DNA from: Nitrospira_E sp052156535
GTDB taxonomy: Bacteria; Nitrospirota; Nitrospiria; Nitrospirales; UBA8639
Length of the DNA: 64,000 nucleotides
Direction: 5' to 3'
Assembly: GCF_052156535.1 (NCBI RefSeq)
Contig: NZ_JBQKUP010000035.1
Location: forward strand, 186,001 to 250,000
Positions 35,433 through 43,962 of the stretch are shown in pieces; position 1 is the stretch's first letter, and each line of letters begins with the position of its first letter. The position numbers and the translations under genes are program-made. Under the pieces are notes generated by a model. That model was not told the origin of the DNA. It saw nothing but the letters and a program-made list of their open reading frames with translations, and did no database searches.

Positions 35433-35578
35433 GGGGCTGTTGAAAAAAGCCGCCAGCGGCGTTCTCGCCATTTTTCCGTGCTCACGTACTAGAAGTACGC
35501 TCTGCGCGAAAAAATGACTGCGGCCTTCCCTTCGGCATGACTCAGGGCAGGACTGGACAAACTTTCTTGAAAAGCCCC
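35433..35578 (+). repeat. MITE-like palindromic repeat, family 1, copy 2
   Basis: A 146-bp copy in the opposite orientation to copy 1, with ends GGGGCTGTTGAAAAAAG and CTTGAAAAGCCCC and the same internal blocks (GCCGCCAGCGGCGTTCTCGCC, CCGTGCTCACGTACT, GGCTGCGGCC-like, GACTCAGGGCAGGACTGGAC). Its right flank shares a loose TTATTATTCA-C-ACTCCC stretch with the right flank of copy 3, so the mobile unit may be longer than the palindrome. It marks the end of the pseudogene cluster. Confidence 0.85.
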
Positions 35579-35649
35579 GAGGCCTCTAATATGCAATGTG
35601 CCTGTGGGTCAATTTGCCCTTAGATATTATTATTCACCACTCCCACAAG

Positions 35650-35790
35650 GGGTGAGACATTCTCATTCAAATTGTGGTAAAAAATTCACCTCGCCTATCA
35701 TAGGATCAGTTGATAGGTGGTTGAGCACATTGGGCTAAGGCAATGGAGGGCCTTTGAGGATGATAAAAGCCTCAAGGGCCATTTTTTTGT
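35650..35790 (+). ncRNA. Candidate small RNA ending in an intrinsic terminator
   Basis: A gene-free stretch contains one hairpin CCTATCA (35694-35700) with TGATAGG (35711-35717), followed by a strong terminator hairpin and seven T residues, with no coding gene upstream on this strand to need it. That pattern fits a short independent transcript. The 5' end and promoter are not defined, and no known RNA family is recognised. Confidence 0.35.
35749..35788 (+). terminator. Rho-independent terminator
   Basis: Stem GGCCTTTGAGG pairs with CCTCAAGGGCC (one G-T wobble) around a ten-base loop and is followed directly by A then seven Ts. The only thing it can terminate on this strand is the candidate small RNA or read-through from the decayed region. 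Confidence 0.75.
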
Positions 35791-35991
35791 TCAACTTCAT
35801 CAAAGGAGGGGCTCCGATTTTATTCAAACGTTATCCACGTATGAAACGGATGTTGATTTCGCAACACATCCACTAGCCGGAACGAGGGCTGAACGACGAA
35901 AAAGAACAATCCCCAATCACAGGAAGGAAGTGAAAAAGGTTAAGGAATGGTCTCGGCATAGCTCTTAAAATTACACAGACGGAGGACCCAA

Positions 35992-36531
35992 ATGAGGCAC
36001 ATTTCACCAGACAAAAACATTTTTCGAATAGCACTGTTACTTGGAGGTCTGACGATAGTTTATCTAACCGGGGGAGTATCTGAGGCCCAGAAGATCCCAT
36101 TTTTCGATCGGAATGTTGTTCTTTTGGATTGCGTCGAGAGTGCAACAAATACTTTTGTGGTTGATAATATTTCATCGACCGCCGATGTGGAAATCAATAG
36201 AGGATTAGATTGTGCAGCAGCTGTGCAAAAGTTATTGGTCAAAGGGTATGTGCTGGGTCCCGGAGCCGGAGGTGTGACTTCCGGTGAGGCGGCCTCACTG
36301 GATCACTTCTTAATGATATTTTTCCTAAACCCCAATGATTTGCTCGAACGAAGGATTGACACTCAGACGGTAAATCCCTCACGAGATTGTGTTATTGGAC
36401 AGATCTCACCGGGATGTTCCACGAATATTGAAAGACCGGAAACACAAAATCCGACCGTGAATAGACAGGAGCCCCTAAGCCCGATTTTACAAAGTCCTCG
36501 AAGCCCGATATTACAAAAGCGTACGCCTTAA
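35992..36531 (+). CDS. Exported hypothetical protein
   Basis: A 179-residue protein with a signal peptide (ALLLGGLTIVYLTGGVSEAQ). The mature part includes VVLLDCVESATNTFVV, an acidic stretch VEINRGLDCAAAVQKLLVKGY and a helix-like DHFLMIFFLNPND, and ends in a Pro/Gln/Ser-rich tail in which SPILQSPRSPILQK is a short internal repeat. Four Cys residues in the mature part could form disulfides. A GGAGG site six bases before the ATG supports the start, and a strong hairpin follows the stop. No family recognised. Confidence 0.7.
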   Translation: MRHISPDKNIFRIALLLGGLTIVYLTGGVSEAQKIPFFDRNVVLLDCVESATNTFVVDNISSTADVEINRGLDCAAAVQKLLVKGYVLGPGAGGVTSGEAASLDHFLMIFFLNPNDLLERRIDTQTVNPSRDCVIGQISPGCSTNIERPETQNPTVNRQEPLSPILQSPRSPILQKRTP

Positions 36532-36549
36532 GGCCGCCCGGCAGATAAA

Positions 36550-36590
36550 CACCAAAGCCTGACGGCACCACACGGCGTCGGGCTTTGGTG
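36550..36590. terminator. Strong hairpin after the exported-protein gene
   Basis: Fifteen-base arms CACCAAAGCCTGACG and CGTCGGGCTTTGGTG (one wobble) flank an eleven-base loop, 18 bases after the stop codon. It looks like a transcription-ending or mRNA-protecting hairpin, though no T-run follows. Confidence 0.65.
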
Positions 36591-36720
36591 TGATCCGGCT
36601 ACCTGATGGCTGCTCTCGACCCGGAAGCAGATAGGTCCTCTGTCGTCGGACGGTGAGAACCCTCAATCGGGCACCTCATGTGAAAGACTCTTCTATTGAA
36701 GAAGTTGGTTCTGAAACGGC

Positions 36721-36889
36721 CTAGGAGCCTGTCGGACTTAGGAAGAATCGGCTGCAAAAGTGTCTCAGCGGTCCATATTTCACCGCTTTCTTGGCCCATA
36801 GTCCTACTATGGGCCAGCGAAACCGTCAAAATCTGGCCTCGCTCAGCCGCTTTTTCGCTTTCGATCCCCTAAGTCCGACAGACTCCTAG
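36721..36889. repeat. MITE-like palindromic repeat, family 2
   Basis: A 169-bp element with 22-bp inverted ends (CTAGGAGCCTGTCGGACTTAGG against its complement with one mismatch) and a central palindrome CCCATAGTCCTACTATGGG (near 36797-36816). Internal blocks CTGCAAAAGTGTCTCAGCGG and GCTCAGCCGC also partly mirror each other, so the whole could fold as one hairpin. No transposase is present and it does not match family 1. Only one copy is seen in this window. Confidence 0.8.
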
Positions 36890-37218
36890 CCGCGTTGGAC
36901 AGATCGGGAACCAGCACTCGGTGAAAGAAGTCCGGTTGCATGTGATCGCCTGAACAGCGGATGTCGGACTTTCAGTCGCCCAAGCCCTCCAAGCCGGATC
37001 GTATTTTTTGCCAAATATCCCTCTGCGGAATTGGCGGGGAGCCCAACACGATCACACTATACGTGCGTGAATATCATTTACCGATTCTGATTCAATGCCC
37101 AAAAATCCACACATCCATTTCCAAGGAGGAGAAATTTCCTGCCACTGCCAAACACCAGGATTTCCCTCAAAAGGGGAAAAATTCTTCTGAAATCACTGTC
37201 TTTCTTGGTCAAGCCGCT
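36890..37218. other. Intergenic region, nothing recognised
   Basis: About 330 bases between the family 2 repeat and the end of the HPF/cold-shock gene. A plus-strand frame from 36961 runs antisense into that gene and is a shadow. No terminator with a T-run was found. Confidence 0.45.
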
Positions 37219-37785
37219 TTAGGAAAAGGCCGCTTTATCGACGGCTCCCGGGACACTGGGAAGCGGATTAACCGTGGTTGCCTGTGGCCCCTTCTCCCCA
37301 TCTTCCACGTTGAAGGAAACCTCCACCCCATCCTCAAGCTCCTCGAATTTCATTCCGTGTACCGCATTTTTGTGAAAGTAGACCTCGCCTCCTCCGTCCT
37401 GGAGAAGAAAACCATATCCTTCCTTGGGAAACAATTTAGAGATCACTCCGCGTAACGGAATAGGGGGGACCCGTATTTCTTTGGAGGCCCGTTTTTCCCG
37501 AAACTTCTTCACCTCGATGGCCATGGCAAAGAACGCCGCACGGATAGCCTCTTCGAACGTCTTTTCCTCTTTTCTCGCCGTCAGAGTATGACGGCCAGGC
37601 ATCGTGACAACCACCAGGGCTTCGGCCACATTTTGAGATTTTTTATGATGGGCGTTTTTTGTGAGCGTCACCCGCCCGTGGATCAGGTCCTCATGGCCGG
37701 CCTGGAGATCGGCCATCCGACTTTCAATCTCCGTTTTCCACCGTGGGGTCATTGTCACATTTCGACTGTCAATTTGAAGATCCAT
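37219..37785 (-). CDS. HPF/RaiA ribosome-hibernation domain fused to a cold-shock domain
   Basis: A 188-residue two-domain protein. Residues 1-95 form the HPF/RaiA S30AE fold (MDLQIDSRNVTMTP, VTLTKNAHHKK, EALVVVTMPGRHTLTARKEE, FEEAIRAAFFAMAIEVKKF), which binds the decoding site of idle 30S subunits. Residues ~113-175 form a cold-shock OB domain with RNP-like motifs EGYGFL and EVYFHKN, which binds single-stranded RNA. Fused forms are known in several phyla. The start is the ATG at 37785, with GAGGAAAG eight bases upstream; 15 more in-frame codons upstream are not needed. It would serve ribosome protection in starvation or cold. Confidence 0.9.
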   Translation of the reverse strand: MDLQIDSRNVTMTPRWKTEIESRMADLQAGHEDLIHGRVTLTKNAHHKKSQNVAEALVVVTMPGRHTLTARKEEKTFEEAIRAAFFAMAIEVKKFREKRASKEIRVPPIPLRGVISKLFPKEGYGFLLQDGGGEVYFHKNAVHGMKFEELEDGVEVSFNVEDGEKGPQATTVNPLPSVPGAVDKAAFS

Positions 37786-37899
37786 AGTGTTTTCTTTCCT
37801 CTCGATTTGAGTATTAGAAACAACAGACACTCACATCACCACAAACTCGGCTTTCAGTATACTCATGGAAGTGCAGGAGGGAAACATGGAAAAATTCCC

Positions 37900-38817
37900 C
37901 TAACACAAGGCCACATGACGAAGTGTGGTCATTGGTCCACACGTTTTCAATCGATCAAACTGCGCCTGATTTTTCACCAAAAAGCCTCCGGCAAACCCCA
38001 GGGCATTTACGGAAATGCTCTCAAAACACTCGGTAGACCGTGGAACCAATAACATCCACTGTCGTGTGATCAGTAAATTGTAAGGACGGGGGCTCCTGGT
38101 TTCCTCTCCCGTTCCACCATCCGCCAGGCCGAGAGTCTGCAACATATGCAGATATTGCCTGAGCAACTCTTGTGCCCCTTTCAAAGGAGAAGCAATCCAT
38201 TCCGGATTCATCCGGACCAAAACATGGGAAAAATGGAGCCCCAGAGCCCTCCCAATCCGCCCCCCGAATCTGGCTGTTTCCAAAAGAGGTTCAATGGGAA
38301 GATGAGACACTTCAGCCGTCAAGGGAAGAGGGACCATTTGCAAATGCTTATGTCGTTGACTCGCGCCAGCGGCTTCCCCCGCGTTATAAAAGGCCAATCC
38401 TTCGAATTCGGTCAAACACAATAACACGGCTTGGATATCACTCAGCGTAAGGAAGGATTCCTGTTCCTGAAACGATCGCGTCACCATGAGGATGTGATGA
38501 TCCAGAACATTAAATTTATTCAATAAACACACATGGGTATCGGAAATGTCCGCCACAAACAGATCCTGATCGTAAGGCAGAAAGGGGTCCTGATCCATGT
38601 TGGCAGCCTTGGAAGGATACCGTTGATCACTGTTTGCCTGCACCTTCCTGGCCAGATTGGAGACAATTCGTATGAGAAAATTAACCCCGGCATGTTCCAC
38701 TAACTCGAAACGGGTGGGAATCGTATGAATCGCGCCTCGGCACATGGCGTGGGCGGTTCTAGCTTGCACCTTGGCTTGCAAAGTTCCTGGTTCGAATGGC
38801 TGAATGATACCAGACAT
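37900..38817 (-). CDS. ATP adenylyltransferase (Ap4A phosphorylase)
   Basis: A 305-residue GalT/HIT-superfamily enzyme of the Ap4A phosphorylase type, splitting diadenosine tetraphosphate with phosphate into ATP and ADP and thereby removing an alarmone while saving its energy. The catalytic motif is GASQRHKHLQMVPLP, with the HxHxQ core; other blocks are FLPYDQDLFVADISDTH, LLNKFNVLDHHILMVT and the C-terminal YNLLITRQWMLLVPRS. The ATG giving MSGIIQPF has GAGGA upstream at good spacing; the frame continues 17 codons further up. It lies 114 bases before the HPF fusion gene on the same strand, possibly in one transcript. Confidence 0.9.
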   Translation of the reverse strand: MSGIIQPFEPGTLQAKVQARTAHAMCRGAIHTIPTRFELVEHAGVNFLIRIVSNLARKVQANSDQRYPSKAANMDQDPFLPYDQDLFVADISDTHVCLLNKFNVLDHHILMVTRSFQEQESFLTLSDIQAVLLCLTEFEGLAFYNAGEAAGASQRHKHLQMVPLPLTAEVSHLPIEPLLETARFGGRIGRALGLHFSHVLVRMNPEWIASPLKGAQELLRQYLHMLQTLGLADGGTGEETRSPRPYNLLITRQWMLLVPRSTECFESISVNALGFAGGFLVKNQAQFDRLKTCGPMTTLRHVALC

Positions 38818-39356
38818 GTATATTCCTCGGCTTAGGAGGGCGACATCCCTATAAAATGGGGTATCCACTCACATGGACATCTTTTTTGAAAATTTAGTCT
38901 CACTTTTCTCAAGGAGTGCGGGTTTTCAGGCAAACCATTTCTCCTCTGCCAGATCCCGTTAAACCTTCAAAACACCAAAGTCGGCTTTCCAATAAATCAG
39001 TCAGGAATCATGGTTACCGGCCTACTGAATGCCCTTACAGACTTAGACCGTGCCGGATGAGCCCTGCTTTGTTTACCGGCCCTTCCCCTGAATTTCTACC
39101 TATCCTTTTATCATGGTAGAAAAACTTCTGGGCATGAGACCTCAGGTCTCGCCATTTTGTATAGTCATCGTTCGCGTCCGATCCATTTAAAAATTGCAGA
39201 GAAAATATGTGGTCATAGAGAATAGCGAGGAGAACCCGGAAATCGAACAGCCCGATCTTTTGCTAGAACCACTGTGCGAGATTTAATATACACGTCCATA
39301 TGGTCCTATAAGGGATCGCCCCATAAGGAATTTCTATTCATCTATTAGGAGGTTTC
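38818..39356. other. Divergent promoter region
   Basis: About 540 bases between the divergent Ap4A phosphorylase and CBS genes. A 15-base palindrome GAGACCTCAGGTCTC lies near 39138 and could be an operator. No ORF with a ribosome-binding site was found; a 67-codon frame at 38916 is unconvincing. Confidence 0.45.
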
Positions 39357-39776
39357 ATGGCTACACCGAATCTTCACATTAAGGCCCGTGATCTTATGCA
39401 AACTCGTATGGTGGCGGTCACCCGTCAGTATAGTGCTCGTGATCTCTCGATCCTCATCCATTCCGGCACGTTTAGCGGAGTACCGGTCATTGAACCGGGC
39501 AATCAACTGGTGGGGATGGTCACCGAATTTGATGTATTGAAAGCCCTGGTCGCTGGGAAGGATTTGCACGGGCTAAAGGCCGAAGACGTCATGACCATAA
39601 ACCCGGTGACGGTTGAAGAAACCGCAACAGCAGAGGAAATCGTTAAACACATGATCAAGCATCAGATTATCCGGATTCCCGTCGTTCGTGATGGCAAGCT
39701 TCTGGGCATGATCTCCCGCACAGACTTATTGAATCACCTGATTGATAACCATTTGATTAATGTCTATGGAGGCTAG
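39357..39776 (+). CDS. Stand-alone CBS-pair protein
   Basis: A 139-residue protein of two CBS domains and nothing else: the first with DLMQTRMVAVTRQYSARDLS and FSGVPVIEPGNQLVGMVTEFD, the second with DVMTINPVTVEETATAEE and IIRIPVVRDGKLLGMISRTDLL. It probably binds AMP, ADP or ATP and modulates a partner. A perfect AGGAGG lies four bases before the ATG. It differs enough from the CBS proteins at 12716 and 44825 to be a separate line rather than a recent duplicate. Confidence 0.88.
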   Translation: MATPNLHIKARDLMQTRMVAVTRQYSARDLSILIHSGTFSGVPVIEPGNQLVGMVTEFDVLKALVAGKDLHGLKAEDVMTINPVTVEETATAEEIVKHMIKHQIIRIPVVRDGKLLGMISRTDLLNHLIDNHLINVYGG

Positions 39777-40006
39777 CAGCCGGGGGAGTTAATTTTTCAA
39801 GCATCGAGCAGGCCACAGCCTCCTCGAAAGTCGGTCACATTGAAGGCTGTTTCGGTCCCAAGAAGGCAGTGCCTTGCCGACCACTATTCTTCCATCTCTA
39901 GAAAACGTCAAGACAGGGAGGACGTCATGAATATGGAAAGGGGCCAGACGTCGTTCTCTTCACCAATGCTCGCTAAAAGAGCCATATGCGAAGACCATGA
40001 ACATTT

Positions 40007-40549
40007 TCAGAAAGCGTAACTCAGTTCAAGCATGTGCAAGTCTACGCCACGACTCTTTCCATAAATTGTCGCATCAGACATGTGATGGAATCGCCAGCCC
40101 ACAACCATGTTTTTGGGAAGCTGAACACCCACGCCAACGTGTGCAATGAATTGAAACGGACCACCGATATCTTGGCGGCCAAACTTCCACTTGCTGATGA
40201 GCGCTCCTCCGACTCCGCCATCAATAATCAACCACCAACTTGGAATTTTTAAAGCTAAACCAGGTGTGAGCGTGGTGATAAAACCAAGGTCCCCGGCTCC
40301 CCTTAACGCACCAGCAGTACCCCAAACTTGAGAACGCACCTCCCACCCGGACGTACCTTCCCACCTCCAGGGAAGCCCCATGATGCCAAAGACGTCAAAT
40401 TGTTCAAAATCTTCCTTTTCGCCAGGCTGTAAACCGGCATCTTTAAAGTTCATGCCACCTCTCACCCCCAGGGCGACCAATTCAATGTCTTTGGCCCATC
40501 CGGTTCCCGAACATCCCAAGAAGCAAACGAACACTAATAACGCCCTCAT
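40007..40549 (-). CDS. PagL-like lipid A 3-O-deacylase (acyloxyacyl hydrolase family)
   Basis: A 180-residue outer-membrane beta-barrel enzyme with a signal peptide (LLVFVCFLGCSGTGWA). Alternating strands fill the body (ELVALGVRGGMNF, GWEVRSQVWGTAGAL, PSWWLIIDGGVGGAL, FIAHVGVGVQL) and the C-terminal block VGWRFHHMSDATIYG carries the His-Ser pair of the PagL active site, ending in an aromatic terminal strand MLELSYAF typical of barrel insertion. The enzyme trims an acyl chain from lipid A. AAGGAG lies upstream of the ATG at slightly long spacing. It marks the host as a diderm with lipopolysaccharide. Confidence 0.82.
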   Translation of the reverse strand: MRALLVFVCFLGCSGTGWAKDIELVALGVRGGMNFKDAGLQPGEKEDFEQFDVFGIMGLPWRWEGTSGWEVRSQVWGTAGALRGAGDLGFITTLTPGLALKIPSWWLIIDGGVGGALISKWKFGRQDIGGPFQFIAHVGVGVQLPKNMVVGWRFHHMSDATIYGKSRGVDLHMLELSYAF

Positions 40550-40837
40550 TAACTTACGACTCCTTTTGAATAATACGACGACACGTTTGACGATGACAGC
40601 CCATCAGACCAACCTACTTCCCTACCCCAGCATGATTTTCGTTGTTGTCGTCAATGGAATGAAATGAACATTACACATTTTTAAAATGAAATACCCATAA
40701 AATTCAGCCCCTTAACCTCGTGAAACTGAGGCCAAGCGCAACACCTCCCCAAAGCTGAAATGAGGATTTTTGCGCCACTTTTTCATGTTGAAAGATTTTC
40801 TTTCCTAACAAATCAAAGCCATCTTTTTCTGGCATTT

Positions 40838-40853
40838 TGGCACAGGTTTTGAA
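40838..40853 (+). promoter_or_regulatory. Weak candidate sigma-54 promoter
   Basis: TGGCACA-GGTT-TTGAA fits the -24/-12 layout (consensus TGGCACG-N4-TTGC) at correct spacing but has GA instead of GC in the -12 element. It lies about 43 bases before the ATG of the receiver-like gene at 40896. Two NtrC-type activators are encoded in the window, which makes it worth testing; by sequence alone it is marginal. Confidence 0.2.
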
Positions 40854-40895
40854 GTTTTCAGATTGTACAATATTTCCATAACGGATATCTCTTGT

Positions 40896-41255
40896 ATGTT
40901 ACTCATTGCCACCATCGACCCCATCTTGCGAAAAAACTTACAGCAGACCTTAACCGAAAAAGGCGACCCTTTTCTTTTGCTGGATGAGGGGGAAAATATC
41001 ATTGAATCCGTATTATGCCATAACCCTTCTCTGGTCGTGGTGGATTTATATTTGACCCAGCCGAGCGGTCTGGAGATTCTACGTCAACTCCGCGAAAAGG
41101 GATTCTCAGGAAAGGTAGTGGTATTGGGAGGGCAATCGAATCAAAGCCTCGCTCCAGAAGCCAGTCAACTGGGTGCCATTCAAATTATCGGACGTCCTTT
41201 CAACGCCAATCAGGTACTGGGCGCAGTGCGGGTCGCCAGTGGAGACTTAGACTAA
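40896..41255 (+). CDS. Atypical receiver-domain protein
   Basis: A 119-residue CheY-fold protein with Asp50 in SLVVVDLYLTQPSGLEIL at the acceptor position, but the usual acidic pair at the start is reduced (LLIATIDPILRKN instead of VDDD) and the conserved Lys is replaced by Arg100 in IIGRPFN. Such pseudo-receivers often signal without classical phosphorylation. The start at 40896 is preferred over an in-frame TTG at 40863 because the domain begins there; the ribosome-binding site is weak. A DUF2892 protein follows 42 bases later and may share its transcript. Confidence 0.75.
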   Translation: MLLIATIDPILRKNLQQTLTEKGDPFLLLDEGENIIESVLCHNPSLVVVDLYLTQPSGLEILRQLREKGFSGKVVVLGGQSNQSLAPEASQLGAIQIIGRPFNANQVLGAVRVASGDLD

Positions 41256-41297
41256 GTGACGTACTAAATTGGCTTTCCCCATCTGAAGAGGTGTGAT

Positions 41298-41579
41298 ATG
41301 AAAAAGTATCGTAACATCGGACACCATGAACGAGTAATTCGCGTCGGGGTTGGGTTTCTCCTGCTTGCCTTATCAGGATTTTCTTTCCTACCGGGGTGGG
41401 GGGATCTCATTCTCATGATTGTCGGCCTTATCGCCTTGTTGACCGGCATTATAGGATACTGTCCGGCGTGGCAAGCGTTGGGAATTAATACATGCCCACT
41501 CAAAAAATCTGAGCATCCGCTTTCACACTCTAATCAAACAGTTCATGAACAGGCGGATCCCTCATCCCACAGATCCTAA
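41298..41579 (+). CDS. DUF2892-type small membrane protein
   Basis: A 93-residue protein with the N-terminal block typical of DUF2892 (NIGHHERVIRVGVGFLLLAL), two membrane spans (about 16-35 and 38-56) and the conserved GYCPAWQALGINTCPLK segment after the second, with a Cys on each side. The tail is hydrophilic and His-rich (HPLSHSN). The same module forms the membrane part of rhodanese YgaP. GAGGTG precedes the ATG. Function unknown; the paired Cys suggest a link to sulfur or redox chemistry at the membrane. Confidence 0.82.
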   Translation: MKKYRNIGHHERVIRVGVGFLLLALSGFSFLPGWGDLILMIVGLIALLTGIIGYCPAWQALGINTCPLKKSEHPLSHSNQTVHEQADPSSHRS

Positions 41580-41725
41580 AGAAGCCGAGTTTCAACTTGA
41601 TGATCCAACTCCCCGGCATGAAACCGTCACCTAAACCATGCCAGGATACGACTACAGATGCTTCTACCAGATGACATGGAGCCTCATCCAGCAGACTGGT
41701 GAGGTCCCAATAAAACCAAGGGCAC

Positions 41726-42643
41726 ATGAAAACTCCAACCGCGCCAGTGAAATCCAAAACGATTTTGATTCCTGTGGATGATTCGTCACAGGCGGAGGAG
41801 GCTGTTCGAAGCGTACAGGCTTTATCTCTTCCAGAACGCGTACTGCTGCTCCACACCATTTCCATACCCCAACTCGCCTATCCAGGTACAGGAATGAGTG
41901 TCGGTCATGATTTTTCCGGGGCCGCAGAAAAGGTGTTGCGGGAAGAAGGCGCTCGAGTCCTCGAAAAGGCCGCTTCCCTTTTGCCACCGGAATGCGGGAA
42001 GGTCTCTCAACACCTTGAAATTGGGATTCCCGCTTCGGTCATTCTCTCGATGGCGGAGCACGAATCGGTGGACCTCATCATCATGGGGTCGCGCGGGCTG
42101 GGAACCATTAAAGAACACCTGATCGGAAGCGTCTCGCACCGGATCGCAACCCACGCCTTGTGCCACGTATTTCTCGTCAAGGCTCCTGTTGTCCCGTTCA
42201 ATAACATTCTTCTTCTCATCGAACATCCTCTTGATGCCGAATGGGCCATTGAGTTTTTATCCCAGAAGCCTTTTGGAGGCACTCCTCATGTCTCCGTGCT
42301 GCAGGTCATCCCCTTTGCCCAGCCCCTTCTCCCGGTCCGCGCACTCCTACCTGACTCCTGGAAAAAGGAGCTCCAGAATGGAGGAGCCCGTTTAACGAAA
42401 GACGTCTCGGACAAAATCTCAAGCCTGGGGTATTCCGTAGAGAGTATCGTCGAACCAGGGGCTCCTTCCTCAGTCATTCAACGACAGATCTCCCGTCTTC
42501 AACCCCAAATAGTCCTCATGGGTACTCCCGGTCGTTCCCCGGTTCAACGACTGGCACACGGGAGTGTGTCTCATGCGACTATTCACCACTCCCCCTGTTC
42601 CGTGCTCTTGATTCGTGAACCACCTTCACACGCTCCGGCTTGA
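41726..42643 (+). CDS. Tandem universal stress protein
   Basis: A 305-residue protein with two Usp domains. The first (about 10-150) has ILIPVDDSSQAEEAV and the ATP-binding motif MGSRGLGTIKEHLIGSVSH; the second (about 157-300) has the degenerate start NILLLIEHPLDAEW and MGTPGRSPVQRLAHGSVSH, still with the G-x2-G-x9-G-S pattern, so both could bind ATP. Tandem Usp proteins act in starvation, hypoxia or stress survival. The ribosome-binding site is weak. The PFK gene follows after 62 bases on the same strand, so co-expression is likely. Confidence 0.9.
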   Translation: MKTPTAPVKSKTILIPVDDSSQAEEAVRSVQALSLPERVLLLHTISIPQLAYPGTGMSVGHDFSGAAEKVLREEGARVLEKAASLLPPECGKVSQHLEIGIPASVILSMAEHESVDLIIMGSRGLGTIKEHLIGSVSHRIATHALCHVFLVKAPVVPFNNILLLIEHPLDAEWAIEFLSQKPFGGTPHVSVLQVIPFAQPLLPVRALLPDSWKKELQNGGARLTKDVSDKISSLGYSVESIVEPGAPSSVIQRQISRLQPQIVLMGTPGRSPVQRLAHGSVSHATIHHSPCSVLLIREPPSHAPA

Positions 42644-42705
42644 TTACCCTAACGGCCTCTCCCTATGATAAGTCTCCTATAATCTTTAGCGCGAGAACCG
42701 ACACC

Positions 42706-43962
42706 ATGGATTCCCCAATTCCTAAATTCGCCATTCTAGTCGGGGGCGGACCTGCTCCCGGCATTAATAGTGTCATTGAGGCCGCCACGATTCGAAGTCG
42801 TCTCTGTGGGGTAGAGGTACTTGGGATTGAAGATGGATTCCAATGGTTGATGAGGAGCGACCTTTCCCACACAAAACCTCTCACCCGCGAAACGGTCAGC
42901 CACTTGCACTTTCGTGGTGGCTCGTTATTGGGCACATCTCGAGCCAATCCGACCAAACGACCTCAAGACTTATCAACCACGTTGACCTCCCTGCAAAAAT
43001 TGGATGTAACCGGCCTTATAACCATTGGCGGGGATGATACGGCCTTTTCCGCATTAAAACTGGCAGAACTGGCCAGTGGACGATTACACGTTGTTCACGT
43101 GCCAAAAACCATTGATAACGATTTGTGCCTTCCCCATGGCATGCCGACCTTCGGGTTTCAAACGGCCCGGCACATGGGAGTCGAACTGGTCAAAAATCTC
43201 ATGATTGACGCCCATACCACATCCCGTTGGTATTTCGTGGTCACCATGGGACGTAAGGCCGGACACCTGGCCTTAGGCATCGGTAAAGCAGCAGGAGCGA
43301 CCCTCACCCTGATTCCTGAGGAATTCAAGGGGTCCACGCTCAAGCTTGGCCACTTAACCAACATTCTGGTGGGAGCCATGACCAAACGTCTGGCCCAGGG
43401 CCGCTCGGACGGCGTGGCGGTGTTGGCTGAAGGACTGTCGGAGTTTTTGGATCAGGACGACCTCGCCCTCTTAGGCGGAGTTGAACGAGATGAACATGGC
43501 AATATCCGACTGGCTGAACTGGATATCGGAAAGGTCTTGAAGGAAACCGTCACTCAAAAGCTGAAACACTCTGACATCAAGATCACCATCGTGTCCAAAA
43601 ACATCGGCTATGAGCTTCGTTGCGCCGACCCGATTCCGTTCGACATGGAATACACACGGGACTTGGGGTATTGCGCTGCCCAATTTCTTCTGGATGGAGG
43701 AAATGGCGCCATGGTGTCCATCGTGAACGGACGCTTTACCCCCCTGCCGTTTACAGACATCGTGGACTCCGCCACCGGCCGCACCCGCGTACGCATGGTC
43801 GACGTGGATTCGGAATCCTATAAGATTGCCCGTGCCTATATGGCCCGTTTAGAACCGGAAGATTTAACAAATATGGAAACCGTTACACAGTATGCCGAAA
43901 TTTTAAACATGACCCCCGACCAATTCCGTAGCACCTTTGACGGGGTCGCCAATCCCTCCTGA
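42706..43962 (+). CDS. 6-phosphofructokinase with PPi-type signature
   Basis: A 418-residue PFK-family enzyme phosphorylating fructose 6-phosphate. Blocks are GGGPAPGINSVIEAAT, LGTSRANPTKR, TIGGDDTAFSALKLA, PKTIDNDL, GRKAGHLALGIGKAAGA and the substrate loop GYELRCADPIPFDMEYTRDLG. Two diagnostic positions favour pyrophosphate over ATP as donor: Asp111 in GGDD (Gly in ATP enzymes) and Lys134 in PKTIDND (Gly in ATP enzymes). If so the reaction is reversible and close to equilibrium, fitting gluconeogenic or energy-limited life together with PEP synthase. The ATG at 42706 gives the natural N terminus; the frame is open back to 42640, where it overlaps the Usp gene. Confidence 0.9.
   Translation: MDSPIPKFAILVGGGPAPGINSVIEAATIRSRLCGVEVLGIEDGFQWLMRSDLSHTKPLTRETVSHLHFRGGSLLGTSRANPTKRPQDLSTTLTSLQKLDVTGLITIGGDDTAFSALKLAELASGRLHVVHVPKTIDNDLCLPHGMPTFGFQTARHMGVELVKNLMIDAHTTSRWYFVVTMGRKAGHLALGIGKAAGATLTLIPEEFKGSTLKLGHLTNILVGAMTKRLAQGRSDGVAVLAEGLSEFLDQDDLALLGGVERDEHGNIRLAELDIGKVLKETVTQKLKHSDIKITIVSKNIGYELRCADPIPFDMEYTRDLGYCAAQFLLDGGNGAMVSIVNGRFTPLPFTDIVDSATGRTRVRMVDVDSESYKIARAYMARLEPEDLTNMETVTQYAEILNMTPDQFRSTFDGVANPS

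Noticed and set aside
36961..37455. 164-codon plus-strand frame
   Set aside because: It runs antisense into the HPF/cold-shock gene and has no family features.
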